From positions 1 to 10,794 of the forward strand of contig CALYNW010000011.1 in assembly GCA_945224895.1 (NCBI GenBank): 10,794 nt of DNA, written 5' to 3'. Both the position numbers and the translations under genes were made by a program. This document shows, piece after piece, positions 1 to 9,422 of the stretch; the first letter of the stretch is position 1; the number at the start of each line of letters is the position of its first letter. The DNA comes from an uncultured Clostridia bacterium (lineage in GTDB: Bacteria > Bacillota > Clostridia > Oscillospirales > Acutalibacteraceae). The notes under the pieces are model-generated. The model saw only the letters and a program-made list of their open reading frames with translations, did not search any database and was not told where the DNA came from.

Positions 1-1665
1 TCCCATAGCTATGTAATCAGGTCTGTTGGGATTAAGATTAATATTCGATTTTCCGTAAATTCTCATTTGAAGCTCATAGGCATCCTTTGGAATATCAGAA
101 AGCCAAATCCAGTTGCCCGGTGCGGCGGAGAACCTCTGACCGCCCTTGCAGTTTTCCGTCGACGGTATGTTGCTTGACTTAACCTCATAGTTAAGCCAGC
201 CGTCCTTGAGGGCTGTATTGCCAAGGCTGATAAGCTCCTTCTTATCATAACCTGTATAAACGTATTCGGATAACTGATTTACCGTCTTAACAATGTCAAC
301 AGTACCTGAGGATTTCATTTTCTTGAACAGGGTGTTGAGAACGGTTTTTTGTCTGTTTGCTCTTGCACCGTCAGAGTCAATCTTTCTGATTCTGCAATAA
401 GCAAGTGCCTGCTCGCCGTTCAATGTCATTGTACCCTCTGTACCGTCAAAGGTCTGAGTAATTGTAGCTCCGCCGTATCTCTTTGGATGATTATTGATTT
501 CGTTTATCTCGGCAGACGTAATTTTAATTGAAACACCGCCAAGTGCATCAATAATTTTCGGGAAGCTTGCAAAGTTTACTACTGCGTAGTTATTTATGGC
601 AATCTTATAGTATCTCTCAATGGTATTGATATAGCATTTCATACCTCCCATTGAAGCAGACTCGTTAATCTTTCCGTATCTGCCTTCACCGTCTACCTCA
701 TAGTAAACATAAAGGTCACGCAAAATTGACGTAAGGTGGATTTCACCTGTATCAATATTTACGCTGGCAATAATTGCGGAGTCGGCTCTTGAGGTATCTG
801 AAATTTCCTCATCTCTTGTATCCTCACCTATAAGGAGAATATTAAGCACATGAGTTGAGCTGACAGGATCTCCGTTTTGATACCACTGCTTGAGATATTC
901 CTTGTAGCTGTAAATCTCTGATGCGGAAAGCTCATCAATAGTGGGGAAGTCCTCCTGAAGAAAGTCCATACCGTCATAATATGTAACCATTTCGTAGGGC
1001 TCTTCCTCGCTGTTATTAGTAATTTTGTCAAGCAGATTGTTTGCGTAAAGTATTGCAAAGGCTCCTGCGCAAATAATAAGCACCAAAAGAATTACAATAA
1101 CGGTTATTGTCGCCTTCTGCTTTTTAGTTTTTTTGCCCTTTTTCTTTTCAGGCTTTACTTCTGCCGTTTGAACAATGTCGTCTGAAGCCGCCAAGGAAAG
1201 CAAATCAACCATTCCGTTTTCCTGCTCCGGCTCATTGACGGACCCGTTAGTTACACTGCCTTCGTCAGACTGATTGTCAACAACAATGTCCTGAGAAAGC
1301 TCTCCTGTTTTATCAAGCACTTCCTCCGGCTCGGTTTCCTCTGCAACGTCAGCTATATTCTCTTCCTCGGCTCCTTCATCTGCTGTCTGCTCAGGCTCGA
1401 TTTCGGGAAGGCTAACGGTAACATCTTCTTCAGCACCTTCCTCTGTTTCAAGATGAAAAACCTCAACATCGTCTTCTGCTTCCTTGCTGACGTCGTCTGT
1501 CGGCTCTCCGTCCAAAACGAAGTCTGTCTCCTCCTGCTTTAATTCAGCCGACGGCTGATTATCTTCCGCAGCAGGCTTATTGTTCTTCAGGATATATTCG
1601 TTTTCTTCCCTGCGTTTTTTTACCTCGGAAAGAATATCGTCAATACTGTATGACTCTTTCTCCAA
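1..1665 (-). CDS. LCP (LytR-CpsA-Psr) family cell-wall glycopolymer ligase, C-terminus cut by window edge
   Basis: LCP enzymes transfer lipid-linked glycopolymers (teichoic acids, capsule) onto peptidoglycan on the outer face of the membrane. My translation from the minus strand gives 555 residues with no stop before the window edge. Residues 1-185 are a cytoplasmic, very Glu/Asp-rich, low-complexity tail ending in a Lys-rich patch (KKKGKKTKKQK, about 174-184). A single membrane helix follows at about 186-207. The LCP domain then shows the family's conserved residues: D282/R284, R293-x-D295, LRD at 315-317, KIN at 332-334, TLNGEQALAYCRIR with R425 and R427, and R435xxRQ ending at Q439. The start is TTG at 1665, chosen because AGAGGAG (1674-1680) lies 8 nt upstream; an in-frame GTG at 1674 overlaps that site and is unlikely. 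The gene stands apart from gyrA by 142 nt and may have its own promoter. The family call is firm; the polymer substrate is unknown. Confidence 0.9.
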   Translation of the reverse strand, partial: MEKESYSIDDILSEVKKRREENEYILKNNKPAAEDNQPSAELKQEETDFVLDGEPTDDVSKEAEDDVEVFHLETEEGAEEDVTVSLPEIEPEQTADEGAEEENIADVAEETEPEEVLDKTGELSQDIVVDNQSDEGSVTNGSVNEPEQENGMVDLLSLAASDDIVQTAEVKPEKKKGKKTKKQKATITVIVILLVLIICAGAFAILYANNLLDKITNNSEEEPYEMVTYYDGMDFLQEDFPTIDELSASEIYSYKEYLKQWYQNGDPVSSTHVLNILLIGEDTRDEEISDTSRADSAIIASVNIDTGEIHLTSILRDLYVYYEVDGEGRYGKINESASMGGMKCYINTIERYYKIAINNYAVVNFASFPKIIDALGGVSIKITSAEINEINNHPKRYGGATITQTFDGTEGTMTLNGEQALAYCRIRKIDSDGARANRQKTVLNTLFKKMKSSGTVDIVKTVNQLSEYVYTGYDKKELISLGNTALKDGWLNYEVKSSNIPSTENCKGGQRFSAAPGNWIWLSDIPKDAYELQMRIYGKSNINLNPNRPDYIAMG

Positions 1666-1673
1666 CGGTATCA

Positions 1674-1680
1674 CTCCTCT
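1674..1680 (-). promoter_or_regulatory. Ribosome binding site that fixes the TTG start of the LCP gene
   Basis: AGAGGAG on the minus strand, 8 nt before TTG at 1665. It is the only good Shine-Dalgarno match near the start of the open frame, and no ATG lies close by, so it supports a rare TTG initiation codon. Confidence 0.7.
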
Positions 1681-1715
1681 TTTCAATAGGGTATGGTACT
1701 TATAAAATCTGTGTC

Positions 1716-1721
1716 ATTATA
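1716..1721 (-). promoter_or_regulatory. Possible -10 box for the LCP gene
   Basis: A perfect TATAAT on the minus strand lies about 50 nt upstream of the LCP start inside an AT-rich spacer (1666-1807). No good -35 hexamer is visible at 16-18 nt spacing, and perfect -10 matches occur by chance in such AT-rich DNA, so this is weak. I see no GC-rich hairpin terminator for gyrA in this spacer. Confidence 0.3.
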
Positions 1722-1807
1722 TATCAATAAAAGTAAAATTACTATAGATAAAATGTAAAAACATTATTTTTTATATGTTAATAGAAATTATTGTAATTTT
1801 TTGTCTA

Positions 1808-4315
1808 TTATTCCTCTGCGCTTTCCTCTGCCTCGGTTAAAGCCTCAGCCTCGTCGGTTATTTCTTCTTCCTCTTCCTCAAACTTGTCAACGACGGAAAG
1901 GGTTGCAACTCTTTCTCCCTCGTTTACCTTCATTACCTTAACGCCCTTAGACGGTCTTTGGAATGAGGAAATCTGGTCGGCAGGAGTTCTGATGATAATT
2001 CCGTCTGAGGAAATCATAATAACATCGTTATCTGAGCAAACGGGAGCAATCATAGCAACCTTGCCGTACTGAGAGGTACGGTAGTTAATAAGTCCCTTAC
2101 CGCCTCTTGACTGAATACGGTAATCAGCGAATTCGCTCTTTCTGCCGTAGCCTGTTTCGGAAACGGTAAGAAGAGTATAGCCATCTCTTTCAACGGCAAA
2201 GCCCACAACATAGTCGCCCTCTGAAAGAGTGATAGCCTTAACGCCTCTTGCAGTTCTGCCGATAAGTCTTGCATCCGACTCCTTAAAGCATATGCTCATA
2301 CCGTCGTGGGTAGCAACAATAAGATTTCTTTCACCGTCTGTAATGTCAACCCATGAAAGCTCGTCACCCTCGTCAAGATTGATGGCAATAATACCTGTTT
2401 TTCTTATATGGTCGTATTCGCTAAGGGCAGTTCTCTTAATGATACCGTTTCTTGTCATCATACAGAGATATGTTCTTTCCTCCTCCTGAGGAACCTTAAC
2501 CATAGCACTGATTTGCTCACCGTTTTCAAGAGGAAGAATGTTTACAACATTCATACCCTTGCTTGTCCTTGACGATTCGGGAACCTCATAGCCCTTCATC
2601 TTGAACACCTTACCCTTGTTGGTAAAGAGAAGAATAAAGTCGTGGGTGGAGCAGGCAAACATAGTCTTTGCCACATCTTCTTCACGTCGGCTCATTCCCG
2701 AGATACCTCTGCCTCCTCTGTTCTGTGCCTTGTAGGTGTCAACAGTCTGACGCTTCATATATCCCTTTTCCGTAAGAGTAAGGATACATTCTTCAACAGG
2801 GATAAGGTCCTCATCATCAACGTCACCGCTGAATGCGGAAATTTCAGTTCTTCTTTCGTCACCGAATTTCTCGCCGATTGCTCTTGCCTCGGACTTGATA
2901 ATTTCGTTAATTCTTTCCTCGTGTGCAAGAATGTCGAGGAAATCCTTTATTCTTTCGTGAAGCTCGTCCAACTCGTTCATTATCTTTTCAATTTCAAGAC
3001 CGGCAAGCTGACCGAGACGGTAAGCAACAATGGCGTTAGCCTGTGGCTCGTCAAAGCCGAATTTGTCCATAATTGCCTGCTTTGCCTCAGCCTGTCCGCC
3101 CTTGCAGGCACGGATTGTTGCGATAACCTCGTCAACAATGTCAATCGCCTTTGCAAGTCCCTCTAAAATATGAGCCCTTTCCTGAGCCTTGTTTAAATCG
3201 AATTTAGTTCTTCTTGTAACAATATCCTTTTGGAAGGAAATATACTTTTCAAGAATTTCCTTAAGAGTAAGAATCTTCGGTACACCGTCATCAAGTGCCA
3301 GCAAAATTGCACCGAATGTAACCTGCATATCTGTCATTTTGTAGAGATTATTAAGGACAACCTGAGCGTTTGCATCTCTCTTAACAACAACCTCAATGTG
3401 CATACCACGTCTGTCGGAATAGTCCTGAACATCGGCTACGCCCTCCAGACGCTTGTCCTTAACAAGCTCGGCAATTTTCGTAATAAGTCTTGCCTTATTT
3501 ACGCCGTAGGGTATTTCGCTGATAACGATTTTATATCTGTCGCCCTTGGTTTCAACAATTTCTGCCTTGGCTCTGACATAAATCTTACCCTTACCTGTTG
3601 CGTAAGCCTCTTTAAATCCACGAGTACCCATAATGATACCGCCGGTAGGGAAGTCAGGACCCTTAATATGCTCTAATAAATCCTCGAGCTGTGCGTCCGG
3701 ATTGTCAATAAGACAGCACATTCCCTCGATAACCTCGTTCATATTGTGAGGAGGAATATTTGTTGCCATACCTACGGCAATACCTGATGAGCCGTTTACC
3801 AAAAGGTTTGGAAATCTTGCAGGAAGAACGGTAGGCTCCTTGCCTGTGTCGTCAAAGTTAGGAGCAAAATCAACGGTGTCCTTTTTTATATCCTCCACCA
3901 TTTTCATAGAGATTTTGCTCATTCTTGACTCTGTATAACGGTATGCAGCAGGCGGGTCGCCGTCAATGGAGCCGAAGTTACCGTGACCGTCAACGAGAGG
4001 ATGCCTCATTGAAAAGCTCTGTGCAAGCCTAACCATTGCGTCGTAAACAGAAGCGTCTCCGTGTGGGTGATAATGACCTAAAACCTCACCGACTGTAGTA
4101 GCACACTTACGGTAAGGGTTAGTAGGATAAAGGTTATTATCATACATTGCGTAAAGAATTCTTCTGTGAACCGGCTTTAAGCCGTCACGTACATCGGGTA
4201 AAGCACGCTGAACAATAACACTCATAGAGTAATCAAGAAACGCCTTTCTGATTTCCGTGCTTATTTCTACATCAACAATTTTTTGATTGTCATAACGAAT
4301 TTCATTTTTGTCCAT
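1808..4315 (-). CDS. gyrA: DNA gyrase subunit A
   Basis: GyrA is the DNA breakage-reunion subunit of gyrase (A2B2), which introduces negative supercoils using ATP hydrolysed by GyrB. The protein has 835 residues, a normal length. The N-terminal DNA-binding/cleavage region contains [12 protein letters not shown] (81-92) and the active-site tyrosine Y127 in AAYRYTE. The canonical GyrA box reads QNRGGRG (531-537), and a second blade motif QSRGGKG lies at 735-741 of the C-terminal beta-pinwheel, so this is gyrase rather than ParC. The C-terminus is a strongly acidic tail. At the position equivalent to E. coli Ser83 there is Ala88, while Asp92 matches Asp87; Ala there is natural in some lineages such as mycobacteria and is linked to lower quinolone sensitivity. 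The start is supported by AGGAGG at 4326-4331. The gene lies 31 nt after the YcxB-like pair. Confidence 0.98.
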   Translation of the reverse strand: MDKNEIRYDNQKIVDVEISTEIRKAFLDYSMSVIVQRALPDVRDGLKPVHRRILYAMYDNNLYPTNPYRKCATTVGEVLGHYHPHGDASVYDAMVRLAQSFSMRHPLVDGHGNFGSIDGDPPAAYRYTESRMSKISMKMVEDIKKDTVDFAPNFDDTGKEPTVLPARFPNLLVNGSSGIAVGMATNIPPHNMNEVIEGMCCLIDNPDAQLEDLLEHIKGPDFPTGGIIMGTRGFKEAYATGKGKIYVRAKAEIVETKGDRYKIVISEIPYGVNKARLITKIAELVKDKRLEGVADVQDYSDRRGMHIEVVVKRDANAQVVLNNLYKMTDMQVTFGAILLALDDGVPKILTLKEILEKYISFQKDIVTRRTKFDLNKAQERAHILEGLAKAIDIVDEVIATIRACKGGQAEAKQAIMDKFGFDEPQANAIVAYRLGQLAGLEIEKIMNELDELHERIKDFLDILAHEERINEIIKSEARAIGEKFGDERRTEISAFSGDVDDEDLIPVEECILTLTEKGYMKRQTVDTYKAQNRGGRGISGMSRREEDVAKTMFACSTHDFILLFTNKGKVFKMKGYEVPESSRTSKGMNVVNILPLENGEQISAMVKVPQEEERTYLCMMTRNGIIKRTALSEYDHIRKTGIIAINLDEGDELSWVDITDGERNLIVATHDGMSICFKESDARLIGRTARGVKAITLSEGDYVVGFAVERDGYTLLTVSETGYGRKSEFADYRIQSRGGKGLINYRTSQYGKVAMIAPVCSDNDVIMISSDGIIIRTPADQISSFQRPSKGVKVMKVNEGERVATLSVVDKFEEEEEEITDEAEALTEAEESAEE

Positions 4316-4325
4316 TTATCAAATT

Positions 4326-4331
4326 CCTCCT
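4326..4331 (-). promoter_or_regulatory. gyrA ribosome binding site
   Basis: A perfect AGGAGG on the minus strand, 10 nt upstream of the gyrA ATG. A short inverted repeat (TCCC, 4-nt spacer, GGGA) sits just upstream of it in the 31-nt gap; it is too short to call a terminator. Confidence 0.75.
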
Positions 4332-4346
4332 GTCCCAAACGGGATT

Positions 4347-4880
4347 TCAGACATTTTTCATTAATGAATAATTAGGATTATTCCTAACGGTATTTTCAAC
4401 AGTCTGTAATATTTCCTGCGGTATTGCCTTTTTAGGTAAAACATTAGCCTCACTGACTGTTATAAACTGAAAATAGTCCCTGCTTTCAAGAATTGCACTC
4501 ATTACCGAAAAGGGATAAACCTCAATTATGGCAGGGTCCCCTTCATTTTCCGGCAGGGTTTTCAGCTCTATGCTGTCACGGTAAAATGTAATTTCCTTAG
4601 GGCTAAGATAGCTTTTATCAAGGCTGATATATTTTTCGGCATTCTTCTTGGGCTTAATGTTATTTGCGTAATAATATGTGAAAAATGCGTCTATAAACAT
4701 TACTATCGGTATAATTAAATAGATGTATGATTTTCTTTCCACCGCATAGTATGCGAATGTAACGCTGAGCACAACAGAAAATATTGTAGGCAAAACCCAA
4801 GGCTTATTTTGCTTTAGCTTCAGCAATTCAAAGCTGATATAGTCCTCTTTTGTGAGGGAATAAGTAAATTTTCCTATCAT
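4347..4880 (-). CDS. YcxB-like membrane protein (second of pair)
   Basis: A 177-residue protein of unknown function resembling the YcxB family. A short N-terminal segment (FTYSLTKEDYISF, 5-17) is followed by two hydrophobic helices at about 29-47 and 52-71, then a soluble C-terminal domain of about 100 residues. A typical YcxB-like stretch near the end reads FITVSEANVLPKKAIP (139-154). It is a diverged paralogue of the gene just upstream, with the same N-terminal pattern, two-helix layout and size. The start codon overlaps the upstream stop in an ATGA, with a strong AGGAGGG (4887-4893) inside the upstream gene, so the two are translationally coupled. No catalytic motif is visible. Family assignment is by eye and role is unknown; in many Firmicutes such proteins lie next to housekeeping genes without an established link. 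Confidence 0.75.
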   Translation of the reverse strand: MIGKFTYSLTKEDYISFELLKLKQNKPWVLPTIFSVVLSVTFAYYAVERKSYIYLIIPIVMFIDAFFTYYYANNIKPKKNAEKYISLDKSYLSPKEITFYRDSIELKTLPENEGDPAIIEVYPFSVMSAILESRDYFQFITVSEANVLPKKAIPQEILQTVENTVRNNPNYSLMKNV

Positions 4881-5383
4881 CGTTTGCCCTCCTCAACAGT
4901 TAAATTATTTTTGAGAAGAGAAAGGATATTTTCAAATTCCTCGGAATTGTATCTTTCCTTGCTGATAACGAAAATACCTTTTCTGAAGGTGGGGAGAATT
5001 ATAAGGCTTTTTGGTGTTTCCTTAACTGCATAAACACTTTTCCAAGGGGTAAAGATTTTTTCATAGCTTGTGATGATTTCAATACCCTCGCTGTAAAGCC
5101 TTAAGGTGTTATCTCCGTTTAGCACCCTTGAAAAATTGTATTCCTGAATAATGCTTTTCTTCTGAATTGTCATTTGAGATACAAGTGATGTGGCAAAAAA
5201 CAGGACAATAAATATTGCCGTAGTCCCAAATTCCAGCATAAAGCCGAAAACAACAGTCAGTATACATATCAAAAGCATTGCGGGAATAATAGCCTTGCTT
5301 TGAATTTTTCCTTTATTCAATTTGTATTTCCAGCCGAGATAATATTCCTCGCCTGTCATTTTAAATGTAATAGAATTGTTCAT
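4877..5383 (-). CDS. YcxB-like membrane protein (first of pair)
   Basis: A 168-residue protein of unknown function with the YcxB-like layout. The N-terminal segment ITFKMTGEEYYLGW (5-18) is followed by two hydrophobic helices at about 31-50 and 54-71. The C-terminal domain contains LRLYSEGIEI (94-103), TPWKSVYAVKET (112-123) and IILPTFRKGIFVISKE (128-143), a pattern usual for this family. I chose the ATG at 5383 because it aligns with the start of the downstream paralogue. An in-frame TTG at 5407 falls inside the REP palindrome and would add MQARKTKA, which has no family counterpart. No Shine-Dalgarno sequence is visible before 5383, because the REP/transposase remnant occupies the leader; this gene may have lost or changed its native leader. 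The stop overlaps the next start (ATGA). Confidence 0.72.
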   Translation of the reverse strand: MNNSITFKMTGEEYYLGWKYKLNKGKIQSKAIIPAMLLICILTVVFGFMLEFGTTAIFIVLFFATSLVSQMTIQKKSIIQEYNFSRVLNGDNTLRLYSEGIEIITSYEKIFTPWKSVYAVKETPKSLIILPTFRKGIFVISKERYNSEEFENILSLLKNNLTVEEGKR

Positions 5384-5543
5384 AGCTTTTGTTTTTCGGG
5401 CTTGCAATGCAAGCCCCTACGGTGATTTGTGACAATAACGGCTTTTTATCTTTTGTACAAATTGTTATGAAATACATACCGTTTTGACTGTAATCAAAAT
5501 CATTTAATCTGTTTGGTTTTCTCTTTTGTAGGTTTATATACAT
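5361..5543 (-). pseudogene. Truncated REP-associated (RAYT, Y1/IS200-like) transposase remnant
   Basis: The 60-codon frame begins with KRKPNRLNDFDYSQNGMYFITICTKDKKPLLSQI (7-40), which matches the usual N-terminus of REP-associated tyrosine transposases. Intact members are roughly 150-250 residues and carry a HUH motif (typically in a PNHVHL context) and a later catalytic tyrosine; neither is present. After about 43 residues the frame reads through the REP palindrome and then into the start of the first YcxB-like gene, so the last residues are not transposase. The start codon lies in the third, partial copy of the upstream repeat, and no ribosome binding site is seen. It is a dead remnant, with a deletion removing the catalytic part. 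Confidence 0.8.
5397..5420. repeat. REP-like palindrome
   Basis: The segment contains a perfect inverted repeat at 5398-5416, with arms GGGCTTGCA and TGCAAGCCC around one central base, flanked on one side by CCTAC. Read on the minus strand it starts GTAGGGGC, the form of REP sequences associated with RAYT (Y1) transposases in many Firmicutes. It lies inside the reading frame of the transposase fragment (giving VGACIASP) and immediately upstream of the first YcxB-like gene, where it could form a hairpin in the mRNA leader. Confidence 0.7.
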
Positions 5544-5620
5544 CTAAGTTTTTATAAGCTTTGCTTATTCGCTACTCGCCCCAACTGAATTTAATTGACT
5601 ACGGTCCTCCACTTGCTACG

Positions 5621-5669
5621 AAACAGTCCACCGGACTGTTTCTCCCAAAACCGGTCAAGACGGTTTTGG
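5621..5669. repeat. Paired perfect hairpins in repeat unit 1
   Basis: Two adjacent inverted repeats: AAACAGTCC, 3-nt loop, GGACTGTTT (5621-5641), and CCAAAACCG, 7-nt loop, CGGTTTTGG (5645-5669). A third, weaker stem (AGCC..TAAC/GTTA..GGCT) lies at 5682-5701. No T-run follows on either strand, so they do not look like intrinsic terminators; they resemble palindromic intergenic repeat elements. Confidence 0.75.
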
Positions 5670-5794
5670 AGCCACGTGTAGAGCCACTAACTTGTTAGGC
5701 TAAGAGACTTATACATCTAAGTTTTCTACAAACTTAGCTTACGTACTACTCGTCCCAACTGAATTTAATTGACTACGGTCCTCCACTTGCTACG

Positions 5795-5843
5795 AAACAG
5801 TCCACCGGACTGTTTCTCCCAAAACCGGTCAAGACGGTTTTGG
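5795..5843. repeat. Paired perfect hairpins in repeat unit 2
   Basis: Exact copies of the unit 1 hairpins, shifted by 174 nt: 5795-5815 and 5819-5843, with the weaker third stem at 5856-5875. In a gyrB transcript they would form the first structured RNA after the stop codon and could protect the 3' end or weaken readthrough; that role is inference. Confidence 0.75.
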
Positions 5844-5882
5844 AGCCACGTGTAGAGCCACTAACTTGTTAGGCTAAGAGAC

Positions 5883-7847
<1,965 letters not shown>

Positions 7848-7855
7848 TTAAAAAT

Positions 7856-7861
7856 CTCCTT
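7856..7861 (-). promoter_or_regulatory. gyrB ribosome binding site overlapping the remB stop
   Basis: AAGGAG on the minus strand, 8 nt before the gyrB ATG. Its last bases share the remB TAA (7860-7862), tying translation of the two genes together. Confidence 0.75.
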
Positions 7862-8096
7862 ATTTGCACCTTTTAAGCAGTGTTGCCGTATTAAGAGGGC
7901 AAACATAAATTTTTTTATCCCTGCAAACTACAAAGCTTTTCGGAAGCTCATAATTTACATAAACTACTCTTTTTTCCTTTTCCGCCTTTGACAGAAAATC
8001 TCTTGTTGCCTTATTAACAGTTGATGTATCCATATCAAAGATTCCTGTTATCATATCTGTATTAATAACAGTATCTCCGCCTAAATATACATACAT
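7860..8096 (-). CDS. remB: Extracellular matrix regulator RemB (DUF370, YaaB)
   Basis: A 78-residue protein of the DUF370/RemB family. In Bacillus subtilis remB (yaaB) lies between recF and gyrB and affects expression of biofilm matrix genes; the related RemA is a DNA-binding protein. The sequence starts MYVYLGGDTVINTDMITGIFD, followed by a conserved KSFVV segment, and it fills the same slot between recF and gyrB. Length is normal. The start ATG overlaps the recF stop by one base (TAATG), and GGAGGT (8105-8110) lies 8 nt upstream. Whether it controls matrix genes in this organism is inference from the family. Confidence 0.9.
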   Translation of the reverse strand: MYVYLGGDTVINTDMITGIFDMDTSTVNKATRDFLSKAEKEKRVVYVNYELPKSFVVCRDKKIYVCPLNTATLLKRCK

Positions 8097-9184
8097 TAAA
8101 TCAGACCTCCCTTTTCAATATGAAAGGTCCTTCCTTTTTTAAGCCTTAAAATTGTATTTGCGTCACAGCAGGTAACAAAAACCTGCCAGTCCTTTATATG
8201 ATTTAAAATATAATCCTGCCTTGATTCATCAAGCTCACTCATAACATCATCAAGCAAGGCAAGGGGCTTTTCCTCTGTCATTTCCTTAAGTAAGCTTGCC
8301 TCTGCTAATTTAAGTGCCAAAACACAGGAGCGTTGCTGTCCCTGAGAGCCGAAGCTTCTGGCACTGTTGCCGTTTATGAGAATTTCTATATCATCTCTGT
8401 GGGGACCGATTGTTGTAATTCTGTTTATTAAATCATTACCCCTGCTGTTATCAAGAGCATATATCAGCTTTTTTTCAATCTCTGAAGCAGATAAATCATC
8501 AACGTCAAAGGCACTTTTCATTTTTAAGTCAATATCCTCTCTGCCCTTTGACAGACCGCTGAATATTTCTTTAGCATAGGGCAGTAATGCGTCAATATAC
8601 TTTTTTCGCTGATAAAGAATTTTTGCACCGCTTGACGCTAAATTCTTATCCCATATATAGAGCATATCCTGCAGTGACGTGTTTTGAACGGCGTCCTTTA
8701 AAAGCATATTTCGCTGAGTAAGACTGCGGTTATATTCCTTTAAAACATTTCTGTATCCCGATTTAAGCTGACATAAGGCAGAGTCAATAAATTTTCTTCT
8801 CTCTGCAGGACCGTCCTTAACCATTGACAAATGAACAGGTGAAAAAATTACTGCCTTTAATTCATCACCCAAAGCAGATGCAGACCTTTTTTTGATACCG
8901 TTTAACTGTGCCTGACGTCTACCCTTTATTAAAATTTCTGCACTTTGTGCTCTTTCATTATTTTCAAATTCAATTTTCAGCTTAGAATAATCACAGTCGA
9001 ATTTGATAAGTTCCTTATCCTTTACACCTCTGAAGCTTTTACTTCCCGTAAAAAGATAAATTGCCTCAATCAGATTTGTTTTACCCTGAGCATTTTCGCC
9101 GTAAATGATATTTACATCATCAAAATCAAGATGCAGATTTTCTATATTTCTGAAATTTTCTATATCAAGTGACTTAATTTTCAT
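8096..9184 (-). CDS. recF: DNA replication/repair protein RecF
   Basis: RecF is an SMC-like ATPase that acts with RecO and RecR to load RecA at single-strand gaps. The protein has 362 residues, a typical length. It opens with the RecF signature MKIKSLDIENFRNIENL. Walker A is GENAQGKT (29-36), the ABC signature is in SFGSQGQQRS (277-286), and Walker B with the D-loop is PLALLDDVMSELD (307-319). IGPHRDD (259-265) is also usual for RecF. The start overlaps the end of yaaA by 11 nt and has no clear Shine-Dalgarno sequence, so it is probably translated by coupling or re-initiation. It lies in the conserved dnaN-yaaA-recF order. Confidence 0.97.
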   Translation of the reverse strand: MKIKSLDIENFRNIENLHLDFDDVNIIYGENAQGKTNLIEAIYLFTGSKSFRGVKDKELIKFDCDYSKLKIEFENNERAQSAEILIKGRRQAQLNGIKKRSASALGDELKAVIFSPVHLSMVKDGPAERRKFIDSALCQLKSGYRNVLKEYNRSLTQRNMLLKDAVQNTSLQDMLYIWDKNLASSGAKILYQRKKYIDALLPYAKEIFSGLSKGREDIDLKMKSAFDVDDLSASEIEKKLIYALDNSRGNDLINRITTIGPHRDDIEILINGNSARSFGSQGQQRSCVLALKLAEASLLKEMTEEKPLALLDDVMSELDESRQDYILNHIKDWQVFVTCCDANTILRLKKGRTFHIEKGGLI

Positions 9185-9422
9185 TCTTTATTTCATAATC
9201 AACGGAAAAAATTGAAACAATATCTCCGCCGTGAATTTTTTTACCTCTTGCGGTACAAACCTCACCGTTTACCTTAGTAATGCCGTCCTGAATAAAGCAT
9301 TTAGCCTGACCTCCTGTTTCGGCAATACCTTTAAATTTTAAAAATGCGTCAAGCCTGATAAATTCTGTTGTAATAATAACAGTTTCTTTTTTTCTTTCAG
9401 CCGCTTTTAATTTAATTTTCAT
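9174..9422 (-). CDS. yaaA: S4-domain RNA-binding protein YaaA/RlbA
   Basis: An 82-residue S4-domain protein always found between dnaN and recF in many Firmicutes; the family (YaaA, also RlbA) is linked to ribosome/RNA binding, with exact function unclear. Conserved parts are FIRLDAFLKF (21-30), GGQAK (37-41), VNGEV (51-55), RGKKI (59-63) and GGD (65-67). The first about 14 residues are a basic extension (MKIKLKAAERKK) beyond the usual family start at TVIITTEF; no other start is available with the reading frame, and the ATG lies inside the dnaN end (11-nt overlap). No good Shine-Dalgarno sequence precedes it. Its own end and the end of dnaN share an identical 17-nt junction sequence. Confidence 0.88.
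   Translation of the reverse strand: MKIKLKAAERKKETVIITTEFIRLDAFLKFKGIAETGGQAKCFIQDGITKVNGEVCTARGKKIHGGDIVSIFSVDYEIKNEN

Noticed and set aside
828..1058. Minus-strand open frame of 76 codons within the LCP gene
   Set aside because: It lies in another frame of the LCP coding region, which shows clear family motifs in its own frame.
1740..1800. AT-only inverted repeat after gyrA as a terminator
   Set aside because: The AACAT/ATGTT arms are only 5 bp, purely AT-poor in pairing strength and with a long loop; not a credible terminator.
2642..3166. Plus-strand open frame of 174 codons inside gyrA
   Set aside because: It is antisense to well-conserved gyrA sequence, has no family resemblance and is Cys/Leu/Ser rich as expected for an antisense shadow.
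3230..3676. Plus-strand open frame of 148 codons inside gyrA
   Set aside because: It is also antisense to conserved gyrA and contains no recognisable motif.
5384..5407. Upstream TTG start for the first YcxB-like gene
   Set aside because: It lies within the REP palindrome, adds MQARKTKA with no family match, and the ATG at 5383 aligns with the start of the paralogue.
5621..5669. Intrinsic terminator for gyrB
   Set aside because: The stems are perfect but no T-run follows them on the minus strand, so standard Rho-independent termination is not supported.
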